Positions 55,962 to 64,000 of a stretch of DNA of 64,000 nt are shown piece by piece. Made by a program: the position numbers and the translations under genes. The stretch spans positions 62,001 through 126,000 of the forward strand of contig CATOSP010000002.1 in NCBI GenBank assembly GCA_951812625.1. Reading direction: 5' to 3'. Every line of letters starts with the position of its first letter. Position 1 is the first letter of the stretch. The notes under the pieces are model-generated. The model worked only from the letters and a program-made list of their open reading frames with translations. It made no database searches and was not told where the DNA came from. The DNA is from an uncultured Dehalococcoidia bacterium (GTDB lineage: Bacteria > Chloroflexota > Dehalococcoidia > Lucifugimonadales > UBA3495).

Positions 55962-56666
55962 ATGAAGAACAAGATTTTGCAGAGCTTCGACGAGGCCGTT
56001 GCCGACATCCCCGACGGCTCGACCGTAATGTTCCCCGGCTTCGGCGTCGGGTCCCCCCAGAACCTGATCGCCGCCCTGAACCGTCAGGGGGCCAAAGAGC
56101 TTACTGGTATCTCCAACGGCCACGGCGGGACCACCGGCAGGGTTGACGTCGGCACATTGATCGAGGCTGGCCAGGTCAGAAAGATGATCTGCGCCTTCAC
56201 TGCCCCGACCCACCCGTCCCGTATCACGCCCTTCGTTCAGAAGTACAACGACGGGGAGATGGAGGCCGAGCTATTGCCCCAGGGCACCCTGGCCGAGCGC
56301 ATCCGCTCGGCTGCTGCCGGAATCGGCGGTTTCTTCACCCCCGCCAGTGTCGGCACCGAGCTTGCCGAGGGTAAGGAGCACCGGGAGATCAACGGGCGCA
56401 CCTACGTTCTGGAGTTTCCCCTCCACGCCGACTACGCCTTCATCAAGGCATGGCAGGCCGATACCTTCGGTAACCTCCAGTTCCGTCTGGCCCAGCGCAA
56501 CTTCAACCCGATCATGGCGATGGCCGCCAAAACAACCATCGTGGAACTGGAGAACGAGATAGTCTCGGTGGGTGAATTGGACCCCGACAAGATTCACGTC
56601 CCCGGCATCTACGTGGACCGCATGGTCATCATCCCGCCCGACGGCATCTGGGAGACTGGCCCATAG
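55962..56666 (+). CDS. CoA transferase subunit A, without adjacent subunit B
   Basis: The 234-residue protein fits the family I CoA-transferase alpha subunit: SFDEAVADIPDGSTVMFPGFGVGSPQNLIAAL, then GQVRKMICAFTAP, GTLAERIRSAAAGIGGFFTPASVGT and HADYAFIKAWQADTFGNLQFR. Subunit A binds CoA, while the catalytic Glu sits in subunit B, normally encoded next. Here the next gene is an unrelated membrane protein on the opposite strand, so the enzyme would need a distant partner. ATG with GGAGG upstream; a promoter lies before it. Confidence 0.82.
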   Translation: MKNKILQSFDEAVADIPDGSTVMFPGFGVGSPQNLIAALNRQGAKELTGISNGHGGTTGRVDVGTLIEAGQVRKMICAFTAPTHPSRITPFVQKYNDGEMEAELLPQGTLAERIRSAAAGIGGFFTPASVGTELAEGKEHREINGRTYVLEFPLHADYAFIKAWQADTFGNLQFRLAQRNFNPIMAMAAKTTIVELENEIVSVGELDPDKIHVPGIYVDRMVIIPPDGIWETGP

Positions 56667-56841
56667 CCAACCATCGAGTCGCCGTGATGCACAGAAATTG
56701 TGAAACTCGGTATCAGAGTAAGGGTGGTATGGAAAGCTGGGGAAAGTCGACGGATCCAATATCGTCGAATCCGGCAAAAGAAAGGCTATCGGATGGTCGT
56801 CGGCGACTATTTTTGTCGCTTATTTGAAGTCTCTGCAATTC

Positions 56842-57795
56842 TTAGCAGACGCCTGAGTCTACCCGAGCGCCATAGACACTCCAAGCCGTGAGCCCAGTCC
56901 AGAGGACCCATTGGCACCACATGAAGGAGTACATGAAGGGGCTAAGGTAGTTGGTAGGCAACAGACACTCTGGTGACGCCACCAAGCCTCGGTATTCTCC
57001 TCGCCGGTGTACACCACCGACTAGGGAGAACCACAGCCCCGCGATGACCGCCCCTGGCGCTCCGACTGTCAACATCACGGCTAAATTATGCTCCACTGTG
57101 GGTAAGCCCATTCCAACTATGAGGGAGGACCCAAACGCGATGGGAATCCCGACCGCAGAAGCTATAACAGCCTTGGTGTTTCTCCTGGGAAATACCCGTT
57201 CAACCTCCTCGCCCTCAGTGTATCTATTGTGGACCGTGCCCACCAACGATACAGTCCACGCGACTAGCATCACAGGGACCTGGATGATCAGGAACCTCCA
57301 CACGGCAACTTTACAGGCTTCGCCCGGACTATAGTCCCCACCCACTGTATGCTCCCAGGTAAATCCAATGGCGATGGCTGTGCTCAGAGCGATAGGTCCA
57401 CAGAGCCAAAGCCCATACGGAATGGCGTAAGTCCATATCGGCATCTTCCGTATAGGCTCCCCAGAGGACAGGTTGCTCATGAAGATGAGCCACGGGAAGA
57501 GTAGATGCACCGAATAGAGGGTTCCGATTGCCCGATAATACGGAACGCTCAACCCCCTCTCCTTGGCCATCCTCCCTGCAGTCCTGGACGCGAAGGGTGC
57601 CCACACCACTCCAGCGACACCTAGCAGCATCGTTATGCCCCATACTGTCATGCTCAAAACCAGAAAGACGGCCCATAACAGGTCATATATCGTGGTTGCC
57701 CATCCAACCATAAACACTAGTGGCACCAATAGGATCATAGAAACCAACACTATCATTGCGAAGGCGAAGTTAATCGCAACCTGTGCGTGCGTCAT
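56842..57795 (-). CDS. Multi-pass membrane protein of unknown function
   Basis: The 317-residue protein has about eight hydrophobic segments (for example FAFAMIVLVSMILLVPLVFMV, LLWAVFLVLSMTVWGITMLL and LIIQVPVMLVAWTVSLVGTV). No family signature is recognised. Base composition is visibly lower in G+C than flanking genes and the codon use differs, which fits recent acquisition. It is convergent with the lone CoA-transferase gene. ATG start. A transporter or enzyme of the membrane are both possible. Confidence 0.6.
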   Translation of the reverse strand: MTHAQVAINFAFAMIVLVSMILLVPLVFMVGWATTIYDLLWAVFLVLSMTVWGITMLLGVAGVVWAPFASRTAGRMAKERGLSVPYYRAIGTLYSVHLLFPWLIFMSNLSSGEPIRKMPIWTYAIPYGLWLCGPIALSTAIAIGFTWEHTVGGDYSPGEACKVAVWRFLIIQVPVMLVAWTVSLVGTVHNRYTEGEEVERVFPRRNTKAVIASAVGIPIAFGSSLIVGMGLPTVEHNLAVMLTVGAPGAVIAGLWFSLVGGVHRRGEYRGLVASPECLLPTNYLSPFMYSFMWCQWVLWTGLTAWSVYGARVDSGVC

Positions 57796-58117
57796 CTGCC
57801 CCTACTCCCAGTGTTGGCTTTTGGCGAGAAACTAGTCATGATGATCAACCACAACGGCCTCCACTAGAATTGTGCCAAAGTACAGGCGGAAGCCACCTGG
57901 TTAAGGCGGTAGATTTGCCGCTTTTCACACTTCCGAGAAACGTCGCACCGATTCTGTTTTCCAACATCGCCCTTCCTAGCCCGTAGGTTTTGCAATTCTA
58001 TGTAATGCAGAAGCCGGTTGACACCCCCAGGCTCCGGTAGTAGTGTGGCGGCAGGCTGATCGCACATAGATCTGTGCCCGAATCGTCCGATCAAATCCGC
58101 AATTCAGAGGAGGAACC
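57796..58117. other. 322-bp intergenic region before dienelactone hydrolase
   Basis: No gene is visible. The region separates divergent genes and contains a possible promoter at 58018-58046; it looks A+T-richer on the left side. Confidence 0.5.
58018..58046 (+). promoter_or_regulatory. Possible promoter of the dienelactone hydrolase gene
   Basis: TTGACA (58018-58023), 17 bp, then TAGTGT (58041-58046). The -35 is perfect and the -10 is weak (4 of 6). It is about 75 bp before the ATG. Confidence 0.4.
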
Positions 58118-58118
58118 G

Positions 58119-58937
58119 ATGGCCAGGTATGAAGGAATGCTCGCCGAGACGGTGAGGATTACAGGACACAACGGCGACGAAATCGACGCATACCTCGCTC
58201 GGCCCCTTGGGCCCGGACCCTATGGCAGCGTGGTCCTGATTCACCACATGCCGGGATGGGACGAGGCTTCCAAGGAGATGGCCCGCAAGCTGGCGTACCA
58301 CGGCTTCGCCACCATATCCCCGGACATCCATTACCGCGTCCGCGAGAAGGTCGGCTTCGACGCCCCGCACGAGCAGGTCAGCGGCGCAGTCCGCGAGGGC
58401 GGCATGATCCCCGACTCCCAGTGCATCGGCGACGTGGAAGCCTCCATGCGCTATCTTCGCTCCTTGCCCTACACCAACGGCAAGGTGGGTGTGATCGGCT
58501 TCTGCTCCGGTGGCCGGCAGGTCTACCTCGTGGCCTGCAACATCCCCAGCCTCAACGCGGCCGTGGACTGCTGGGGTGGCGGCGTCACTGCCCGCGATTC
58601 CGAGCCGGCCACCGAGTCCATGCCCGTTGCTCCCATCGAGATGACCGCCAACATGAACTGCCCCATTTTGGGGATCTTCGGAAATGAGGACGCCAGGCCT
58701 TCCGCTGAAGAGGTGGACCTCACCGAGTTGGTCCTCAAGCAGCACAACAAGGAGTACGAGTTCCACCGCTATGACGGCGCCGGACACGGCTTCTTCGCCG
58801 TCGACCGGCCCAGTTACCATCAGGCATCTGCGGTGGACGCATGGGGCAAGGTCATCGACTTCTACAACCGCCACCTCTCCACTCCCGCCGGTTCGCCCAG
58901 CGGAGCGGCCCTGGAAGCGGTCCCCGCCGACAACTGA
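58119..58937 (+). CDS. Dienelactone hydrolase family protein
   Basis: The 272-residue alpha/beta hydrolase has the nucleophile Cys129 in GFCSGG, Asp191 in GNEDARPS and His223 in GAGHGFF, the dienelactone-hydrolase triad. VVLIHHMPGWDEASKEMARKLA near the N-terminus carries the oxyanion-hole region. True DLH works in the ortho-cleavage path of chlorocatechols; many paralogues have other ester or lactone substrates. It lies near an MhpD-like hydratase gene, and both would fit aromatic-compound breakdown. ATG with GGAGG 5 nt upstream. Confidence 0.87.
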   Translation: MARYEGMLAETVRITGHNGDEIDAYLARPLGPGPYGSVVLIHHMPGWDEASKEMARKLAYHGFATISPDIHYRVREKVGFDAPHEQVSGAVREGGMIPDSQCIGDVEASMRYLRSLPYTNGKVGVIGFCSGGRQVYLVACNIPSLNAAVDCWGGGVTARDSEPATESMPVAPIEMTANMNCPILGIFGNEDARPSAEEVDLTELVLKQHNKEYEFHRYDGAGHGFFAVDRPSYHQASAVDAWGKVIDFYNRHLSTPAGSPSGAALEAVPADN

Positions 58938-59030
58938 CCGGGAAACCCGCCCATCAGGTGCATATCGGAACGCCTCCGGCCCGTCCGGGGGCGTTCCTGT
59001 ATCCGGGCCGTAGCGGTCCGCCGGAGTAGG

Positions 59031-59097
59031 TAACTATCTCAAAACCATCGCAGTCCATTCCCTCCCCCTTTCGCAAAAGGGGGAGGGAGGGGGATTT
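59031..59097. repeat. Dispersed intergenic repeat with GC-rich hairpin
   Basis: This segment begins with TAACTATCTCAAAA (also present, inverted, at 23614-23627). It continues to a 12-bp hairpin CCCTCCCCCTTT/AAAGGGGGAGGG (59060-59087) and ends AGGGGGATTTC. Related hairpins occur at 63026-63059 and 32363-32394. Confidence 0.6.
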
Positions 59098-59186
59098 CTC
59101 TTCCCACCAGCAGGTTAGTGAAGATGTGAGATGGTGTCTAAGTCTCCGCTTGCCCGCGATGGGATTCCCCCAACACAGGAGGCAAA

Positions 59187-59984
59187 ATGACTACAGAAAC
59201 CAAAGTCCAGAGGACCGCCCAGTTGCTGGCGGGACAGTACCAAGACGGTCTCCGTTACAGCATGGACGCAGATTCCGCCCCCGGCTCTATCGAAGAGGCA
59301 TACCAAATCCAGGCCGCGCTGCAGCAGATTTTGTCCCAATCGCAAGGGCCGATAGCCGGGTACAAGATCGCCTACACCACGACCACCATGCGCCAGAACT
59401 CCGGGATCACCGAGCCGGGCGCAGGGGTGGTGCTGGCCAACAACGTCCGCCACTCTCCGGCCACCGTCCGGGCCTCCGACTACCTCCGTCTGGGCATCGA
59501 GTGTGAGGTTGCCGCCCGGCTTGGTGAGGACCTGCCCGCATCGGGAGCGCCCTACGACCGCGCCCGCATCGAGGCCGCGGTGGATACCGTCATGGCCGCC
59601 TTCGAGGTGATTGATGGCAGGAGCGAGCAGGTTGAGGACCCACACTCGCGCCTGCTGGCAGGCATAGCTACCAACATCTCCAACGCCGGGGTTGCCCTTG
59701 GCCCCGGGGTCACGGACTGGCGCAGCGTCGACCTGGCCGCCTCCCGTGGCTCAATGACCATCAACGGTGAGTTGGTCGGCGAAGGGCTGGGCTCGGACGT
59801 GATGGGACATCCCCTGGAGCCGCTGGTCTGGCTGGCCAACATGCTCGCTAACCGTGGCGATGGATTGAAGGCTGGTATGGTCGTGATTACCGGCAGTATT
59901 GTAACCCCCAAGTTCCTCAATCCCGGTGACCATGCCGTGGTGGCCGTGGAAGGCTTGGGCGAGGCCACCCTCACCGTCGAGTAG
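59187..59984 (+). CDS. 2-keto-4-pentenoate hydratase/fumarylacetoacetase-fold protein (MhpD-like)
   Basis: The 265-residue protein has the MhpD/hydratase plan: SIEEAYQIQAAL, then GYKIAYTT, a metal-binding IECEVAARLGEDLP segment, FEVIDGR and the C-terminal GHPLEPLVWLANMLANRGDGLKAGMVVITGSIV. MhpD-type enzymes add water to 2-hydroxypentadienoate in meta-cleavage pathways. Related enzymes are oxalocrotonate decarboxylases. No other meta-pathway genes are adjacent, so the exact reaction is open. ATG start, AGGAGG-like sequence upstream. Confidence 0.85.
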   Translation: MTTETKVQRTAQLLAGQYQDGLRYSMDADSAPGSIEEAYQIQAALQQILSQSQGPIAGYKIAYTTTTMRQNSGITEPGAGVVLANNVRHSPATVRASDYLRLGIECEVAARLGEDLPASGAPYDRARIEAAVDTVMAAFEVIDGRSEQVEDPHSRLLAGIATNISNAGVALGPGVTDWRSVDLAASRGSMTINGELVGEGLGSDVMGHPLEPLVWLANMLANRGDGLKAGMVVITGSIVTPKFLNPGDHAVVAVEGLGEATLTVE

Positions 59985-60141
59985 CAGGGGTTGGCCTTTG
60001 CGATGGGGCTGGAGGGACTTCCACTCCGGCCCCGCTTCAGAACGCTGGCACGCCCCCGCCCTGTGCTGATAAAATCCAGTCCGTGAACTGGGCGCAGTGC
60101 CTGCGTTCCCGGTCTTCCACTCCCTGTATAAGGACGCCAGG

Positions 60142-61536
60142 ATGGCCTCTGAAATCTCTGCCCCGGCAACCCCAGGCTACAATGAATGGACCGACTCCAG
60201 TGGCCAGACCCGGAGCCACTATGCCGCCATCGCCAATGCCGCTGCTTCCCTGGGGCCGGCCGAACTTGCTCAGCGGTGGGGCCGGGCCAATCGTCAGGTT
60301 GGTTTGGACGCCTTCACCTTCTACCTCGACCCCAGGCGCTATCGGCCTGCCCCGACCGATTGGGTGCCTCGCGTTATCCCCGCAGACCATTGGGAGGTTA
60401 TCTCGGCGGGAGTAGCCCAGAGACTCAAGGCCCTGAACCGGTTCCTGCTGGACCTGTACAATGGCTCCCAGGACGTTGTCCCCGACGAGGTGATGTACAC
60501 CTCCTACTATTTCTACCCCGAAGTTCAGGGGTTTCGCCCGCCCGGGGACGTATTCGTCCAGATCTACGGCATAGACCTTGTTCACCTCGGCGAGGGCCGC
60601 TACGTCGTCCTTGAGGACAACCTGCGGATTCCCTCCGGCATCACGTACCAGATTAAGGCCGTGGACATGGTTTCTAGTCACGTCCCGGAGTTCGGCGCAG
60701 ACTACGACATAGTACCCTACGACATCCGCCAGGCGTACCACGATATGTTCCGCTCCCTCTGCGGTACGGACTCCCCGGTGTGCGTGCTGCTGACCGATGG
60801 CCGGTTCGGTTCCGCCTTCTTCGAGCACCGTTACCTGTCGGAGCTGCTGAGCATTCCCCTCGTGGAGGGCGCGGACCTTTACGTTGGCTACGATGGCAGG
60901 GTGTACGCCCGCACCATCGAACAGGACATCCCGGTGGACCTCATCTACCGCCGCGTTGAAGACCTGGAAATGTTCGTCCCCAACCTTCGGGAAGCCTACA
61001 TGGACAACAAGGTCGTCCTGGTCAACGGGCTGGGGTCGGGAGCAGCCGACGACAAGCTTGTGTTCATGTGGGTCCCCCAGATGATCCAGCGTTACCTCGG
61101 GGAGACAGCTATCCTTGAGCAGGCTCCCAGCTTCAACCTGTCGGACCCGGACAGCCGCCGCCACGTCCTTGAAAACCTCGACAGCCTCGTAATCAAGGCC
61201 CGGCAGGGCTACGGCGGCATTGGTGTGTATGTCATGCCCGACCTTGGCCCCGGCGACAGGACGAGAGTGACCCATCACATCCTCCAGAACCCGGAGGCGT
61301 TCATCGCCCAGGAGACTCTGGACTTCTCCAACCACATGGTCTTCAACGACCAGTCTGGCCAGCTTGAACCCCGCTACATCGATCTGCGTGTCTTCGCCAT
61401 CCAGGATGGCAACGGCAACGTGACCGTCTTCCCCGGCGGTCTGACCCGTGTGGCGTTGGCAGGTGGCAGGATTACTAACAACTCATCCGGTGGACTATGC
61501 AAGCCGACCTGGGTGGTCCGCCACCCCTTTCAATAG
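60142..61536 (+). CDS. Circularly permuted ATP-grasp family protein
   Basis: The 464-residue protein matches the CP_ATP-grasp (DUF404/407) family. Features include FLLDLYNGSQDVVPDEV, YGIDLVHLGEGRYVVLEDNLRIPSGITYQ, LTDGRFGSAFFEHRYLS, DLIYRRVEDLEMF, VNGLGSGAADDKLVF, LVIKARQGYGGIGVYVMP and YIDLRVFAIQDG. These are read as the ATP- and metal-binding parts. The family is normally linked to alpha-E and transglutaminase genes, exactly as here, and is thought to make peptide-like bonds. The product is unknown. ATG at 60142. Confidence 0.9.
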   Translation: MASEISAPATPGYNEWTDSSGQTRSHYAAIANAAASLGPAELAQRWGRANRQVGLDAFTFYLDPRRYRPAPTDWVPRVIPADHWEVISAGVAQRLKALNRFLLDLYNGSQDVVPDEVMYTSYYFYPEVQGFRPPGDVFVQIYGIDLVHLGEGRYVVLEDNLRIPSGITYQIKAVDMVSSHVPEFGADYDIVPYDIRQAYHDMFRSLCGTDSPVCVLLTDGRFGSAFFEHRYLSELLSIPLVEGADLYVGYDGRVYARTIEQDIPVDLIYRRVEDLEMFVPNLREAYMDNKVVLVNGLGSGAADDKLVFMWVPQMIQRYLGETAILEQAPSFNLSDPDSRRHVLENLDSLVIKARQGYGGIGVYVMPDLGPGDRTRVTHHILQNPEAFIAQETLDFSNHMVFNDQSGQLEPRYIDLRVFAIQDGNGNVTVFPGGLTRVALAGGRITNNSSGGLCKPTWVVRHPFQ

Positions 61537-61562
61537 ACCCTGGCCCCCTGACCGCCTCCTAT

Positions 61563-62429
61563 ATGTACGTAGTGCGCTACGGTTACTCTGACACGGTACT
61601 CCACAACGATAACCAGTTGCGTATCTTCCCCAGGGAAGGAGAAGGCCAGACCTTGCTCCAGTCCCAGCTCTGGACCCTGCCGCCGGGCAACGGAGTCTCG
61701 TTCCGCGACCGGTTCGGCAACAGCGTCCAGAGGTACCGCGTAGTCGAGAACCACACCAGCCTGGTGGTTGCCGCCGCCGGTCTGGTCGGCCTTTCGTCCG
61801 GGCATCCTGTGGCCGGGGATGTCGGGCTTGACGAAGTGAGGGATGTCCCGCAGTCCTTTGAGTTTACGTCCATCTCGCCGCTGGTTGATCCGGAAAGCGT
61901 CGCCGCGCTGGCCGCAGAGGTCTCAGGCGGGTCGGACTCGCTTCTGGAAGTGGTCCGCCGGGTCACCCGGTGGGTGCATGAGGAGGTCTTGTACCTCCGT
62001 GGTATAACCAACGTCACTACCACCGCGGCGCAGGTGGCCGAGGTGATGGAGGGGGTCTGCCAGGACAAGAGCCACCTCGCCTTGGGGATGCTCCGCTCCC
62101 TTGGCGTCCCCTGCCGGTACTTGAGCGGCTTGTTGACCGGACAGACCGGGGAGACCCATTCTTGGCTGGAATTTTTGCACCCCCTCCGGGGGTGGCTGGG
62201 AGCCGACCCCACGCGCGGCGTCGTCTTGCCCCCGGCCCGTGACTACGTTAGGTTCGCCGTGGGGCGCGATTACACCGACGTCTCCCCGGTATCCGGCAGC
62301 TTTCTCTCCAGGGGCGAGTCCGAAGATTGTGCCACAATTGCCTCGGTCCGCTTCTCCTCCGACCTGGAATTCGCATTGGAGGACGGGCTGGAGTTGCTGG
62401 AGAACGCCTACGTGGTCAGGAACGCGTAA
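61563..62429 (+). CDS. Transglutaminase-like protein
   Basis: The 288-residue protein has an N-terminal beta domain (YVVRYGYSDTVLHNDNQLRIFP) and a papain-like transglutaminase core. The catalytic triad is Cys166 in MEGVCQDKSHLALGMLRSLGVPCRY, His199 in ETHSWLEF and Asp215 in GADPT. Such proteins are more likely proteases or amide-bond-handling enzymes. It is the middle member of the ATP-grasp/transglutaminase/alpha-E trio. An in-frame ATG at 61497 overlaps the ATP-grasp gene and adds residues with no similarity, so 61563 is preferred. Confidence 0.85.
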   Translation: MYVVRYGYSDTVLHNDNQLRIFPREGEGQTLLQSQLWTLPPGNGVSFRDRFGNSVQRYRVVENHTSLVVAAAGLVGLSSGHPVAGDVGLDEVRDVPQSFEFTSISPLVDPESVAALAAEVSGGSDSLLEVVRRVTRWVHEEVLYLRGITNVTTTAAQVAEVMEGVCQDKSHLALGMLRSLGVPCRYLSGLLTGQTGETHSWLEFLHPLRGWLGADPTRGVVLPPARDYVRFAVGRDYTDVSPVSGSFLSRGESEDCATIASVRFSSDLEFALEDGLELLENAYVVRNA

Positions 62430-62440
62430 CCACGACCCTG

Positions 62441-62476
62441 GCCGATGACTCTGCCGATAACTCTGCCGATAACTCT
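62441..62476. repeat. Three tandem 12-bp repeats
   Basis: GCCGATGACTCT, GCCGATAACTCT and GCCGATAACTCT stand in a row between the transglutaminase and alpha-E genes. Only one base differs. Confidence 0.8.
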
Positions 62477-62494
62477 ATGGAAGGAACGTGAAGG

Positions 62495-63013
62495 ATGGAC
62501 CCGAGGACTATCGCGCTGGGCTCCGACCGGTGGCTGACCGATTCCCGTGTGTACAACTTGGTGTGGCTGGGGCGTTGGATAGAGCGCGCCCAGAACGTGG
62601 CCCGTGTCCTGCTATGGGCGGTCCGCGAGCATTCCGACGGCGATGAGGGGGAGCAGAGGATGGAGGAGGTCTTGGGTCTCGCCACAGCGATCCGCGGTAT
62701 GACCGTCGGTCCCGGCGCGTCCAACCTCACTGCCCTGCTCACGCTGGACACTGGCGCATCCCTGCGCGGATGCTTGGTGGCTGCTCGCTACAACGCCACC
62801 CAGGTCGCGCCCGTCGAGGTGATCCAGACCATCGGCGCGGCACTGGAACCCTTGGACGGCGATCTGCCTACCTCGACTCAGGAAGTCGAGGCAATGGTTT
62901 CAGGGATTATGGACACCCTGGACAGTCTCCACAGCACCATAGAAGATGCCTGGTTCCATTCTTCCGTGCTGTCGGAGGAGGAAGTCTACCGCCGTTTCGT
63001 CCAACAGCAGTAG
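62495..63013 (+). CDS. Short alpha-E domain protein
   Basis: The 172-residue helical protein starts YNLVWLGRWIERAQNVARVLL, the alpha-E (DUF403) signature. It keeps conserved LTLDT and CLVAARYNATQVAP blocks. Usual alpha-E proteins have about 310 residues; this one is about half length, lacking the second half. It follows the ATP-grasp and transglutaminase genes on the same strand, the known partner set. It could be a minimal functional form or a truncated one. ATG at 62495; GGAACGTGAAGG upstream. Confidence 0.78.
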   Translation: MDPRTIALGSDRWLTDSRVYNLVWLGRWIERAQNVARVLLWAVREHSDGDEGEQRMEEVLGLATAIRGMTVGPGASNLTALLTLDTGASLRGCLVAARYNATQVAPVEVIQTIGAALEPLDGDLPTSTQEVEAMVSGIMDTLDSLHSTIEDAWFHSSVLSEEEVYRRFVQQQ

Positions 63014-63025
63014 CCTCCCAGTCTC

Positions 63026-63059
63026 CCCCCTTCGCAAAAGGGGGATTGAGGGGGATTTC
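63026..63059. repeat. GC-rich hairpin repeat
   Basis: CCCCCTTCGCAAAAGGGGG (hairpin) followed by GAGGGGGATTTC is the same repeat type as at 59060. It lies just after the alpha-E stop. Confidence 0.6.
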
Positions 63060-63081
63060 ACCGCTCCCTGGGCTTATCGGC

Positions 63082-63369
63082 TTACCCCGCTACTTCAAAC
63101 CGCTCCGATTCCGGCGGCTGCGACCAGAGTTCATCGGCCCCGGCCATGGCAATGGCCCGCTCCGGGCTGGCGCGCCATGCCTCGTAGATCTCGTTGCTGT
63201 CCCACGTCACCAGGGTGGTGATCTTCGTAGGCTCCGAGAGGGAATAGAGGGTCTCCCGCGCTCCGAACCCGGGGGCCTTGCTCTGTGCCAGACCGTTGCC
63301 GTCCAGCAGCTTCCTGGCCTCTTCGATCTTGTCAGCTTTTGCCCAGTGGTGGGTGAGCACTCCGATCAT
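63082..63369 (-). CDS. Antibiotic biosynthesis monooxygenase (ABM) domain-like protein
   Basis: The 95-residue protein fits the ferredoxin-like ABM/dimeric alpha-beta barrel fold: IGVLTHHWAKADKIEEARKLL, then TLYSLSEPTKITTLVTWDSNEIYEAWRASPE. Members include quinol monooxygenases and many uncharacterised proteins. It is convergent with the alpha-E gene and 76 bp downstream of nhaA on the same strand. ATG start. Confidence 0.72.
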   Translation of the reverse strand: MIGVLTHHWAKADKIEEARKLLDGNGLAQSKAPGFGARETLYSLSEPTKITTLVTWDSNEIYEAWRASPERAIAMAGADELWSQPPESERFEVAG

Positions 63370-63444
63370 TACGCTCTCTCCACGTGTTCGTTTGGTCGTC
63401 TTATGGGTAGGTTATATTGGCTCAACCCGCTTTTCAACCTGAGG

Positions 63445-64000
63445 CTATTCTCCGGCTTCCCGGGCCCGTCCCGTGGACTCGCTCACGCCGTCCTTGACCT
63501 TCAGCACGGCCGCCACCCCCAGCGCCAGGAATGCGATCAGTCCGCTGAGGAGCGCCCCCATCTTGGCCGGTTCCTGGAACGGCGGTCCGGTAAACGCCTT
63601 GTCCGCCACGAACAATGCCACGGTGAGTCCCATCCCGGCTACCAACCCGACTACTACCAGGTGTCTTATGTTCATCCCATGGGGCAGCGGGAATCCCAGC
63701 CATGTCCCTGCGATGGAGAAAAAGGCTATCCCCACCGTCTTCCCCACGATCAGCGATGCCAGTACGATGAACGTGACGACGTTGATCGCCCCGAAGGTCA
63801 CTCCCGCATTGACGAAGGCGAAGAAGAACAGCCCGAAATCAACAAACGTCTTCAACTGGTGCTCAAACTGTTCTAGGGGACTGTGTGAGCGGGCTTGAAG
63901 TTGTTCCTCTGGAGTGGTTGGGCCTGTCCTTCCGTCCCTGGCCTCATCAACCGTGCTGGGCAGGAAGGGTACTATGGGCGCTAGGGCCAGGGCCGGTTCA
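63445..64000 (-). CDS. nhaA: Na+/H+ antiporter NhaA, C-terminal part (5' end outside window)
   Basis: The frame is open to the right edge of the window, so the N-terminal half is missing here. The visible 184 residues contain LALAPIVPFLP at the edge, a hydrophilic loop, then HQLKTFVDFGLFFFAFVNAGV. TFIVLASLIVGKTVGIAFF and VVGLVAGMGLTVALFVADKAF follow, characteristic of NhaA helices IX-XII. NhaA exchanges H+ for Na+ across the cytoplasmic membrane and helps pH and salt balance. The tail (VKDGVSESTGRAREAGE) is hydrophilic. Confidence 0.85.
   Translation of the reverse strand, partial: EPALALAPIVPFLPSTVDEARDGRTGPTTPEEQLQARSHSPLEQFEHQLKTFVDFGLFFFAFVNAGVTFGAINVVTFIVLASLIVGKTVGIAFFSIAGTWLGFPLPHGMNIRHLVVVGLVAGMGLTVALFVADKAFTGPPFQEPAKMGALLSGLIAFLALGVAAVLKVKDGVSESTGRAREAGE

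Noticed and set aside
56700..56891. Short Arg-rich plus-strand frame after the CoA-transferase gene
   Set aside because: It runs into the 3' end of the convergent membrane-protein gene and has no clear start signal or motif.

Overview
The window (about 60% G+C) reads as a chromosome fragment of an environmental, mostly aerobic heterotroph. The gene families suggest Chloroflexota, perhaps Dehalococcoidia/SAR202: an F420/FMN luciferase-like oxidoreductase, acyl-CoA dehydrogenases, a Rieske ring-hydroxylating dioxygenase, xanthine-dehydrogenase-like molybdenum enzyme genes, UPF0182 and a Cys-rich helix-turn-helix protein. This placement is inferred from gene content only; there is no 16S rRNA. 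Several genes start with TTG or GTG. Several others seem to have a -10 box right in front of the start codon, which suggests leaderless mRNAs.

Layout. 1-7.6 kb: an ABC exporter operon with two very large FtsX-type permeases (the first cut by the window edge) and two ATPases. 7.6-12.4 kb: a PhnM-like gene remnant, then a minus-strand catabolic set (Rieske dioxygenase alpha, beta, SDR dehydrogenase) and an allantoinase-type deacetylase. 13.2-22.1 kb: luciferase-like oxidoreductase, folD, queA, a VOC protein, a Fur-family regulator, a gamma-glutamyltransferase homologue, an ASKHA/2Fe-2S protein, moaD and moaE. 22.2-23.5 kb: a DUF4268 nuclease-fold protein with a small partner. 23.6-30.6 kb: radA, clpC, an isolated 5S rRNA, a DUF151 nuclease, a nitroreductase and rsmG. 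30.7-36.9 kb: a RAM-domain protein, acyl-CoA dehydrogenase, a Cys/HTH protein, two lipoproteins, then a minus-strand run of acyl-CoA dehydrogenase, HIT, YqeK-like HD and a small protein with an in-frame UGA. 36.9-46.6 kb: aspartate-type aminotransferase and an arginine cluster (argJ, argB, UPF0182, argD, a decayed hicBA, argG). 46.7-64 kb: xanthine dehydrogenase large subunit, a broken DNA methylase, tRNA-Pro and tRNA-Arg, AmmeMemoRadiSam B, an epimerase, a pentapeptide/K+-channel fusion, an MBL hydrolase, a lone CoA-transferase A subunit, dienelactone hydrolase, an MhpD-like hydratase, an ATP-grasp/transglutaminase/alpha-E trio, a monooxygenase-like protein and the end of nhaA.

Most notable: complement(34413..34742) is one reading frame interrupted only by a TGA in a Cys-x-x-Gly-TGA-Ser-Gly context. 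Just downstream lies a perfect 6-bp hairpin with a GGUC loop, placed as a bacterial SECIS should be. This is a strong candidate for a selenoprotein that ordinary gene calling would miss. Other points of interest are a 17-bp-arm palindrome inside hicB next to a hicA that has lost its start and catalytic His, a family of dispersed GC-rich hairpin repeats, and a lipoprotein with two copies of a CKELL-type module.
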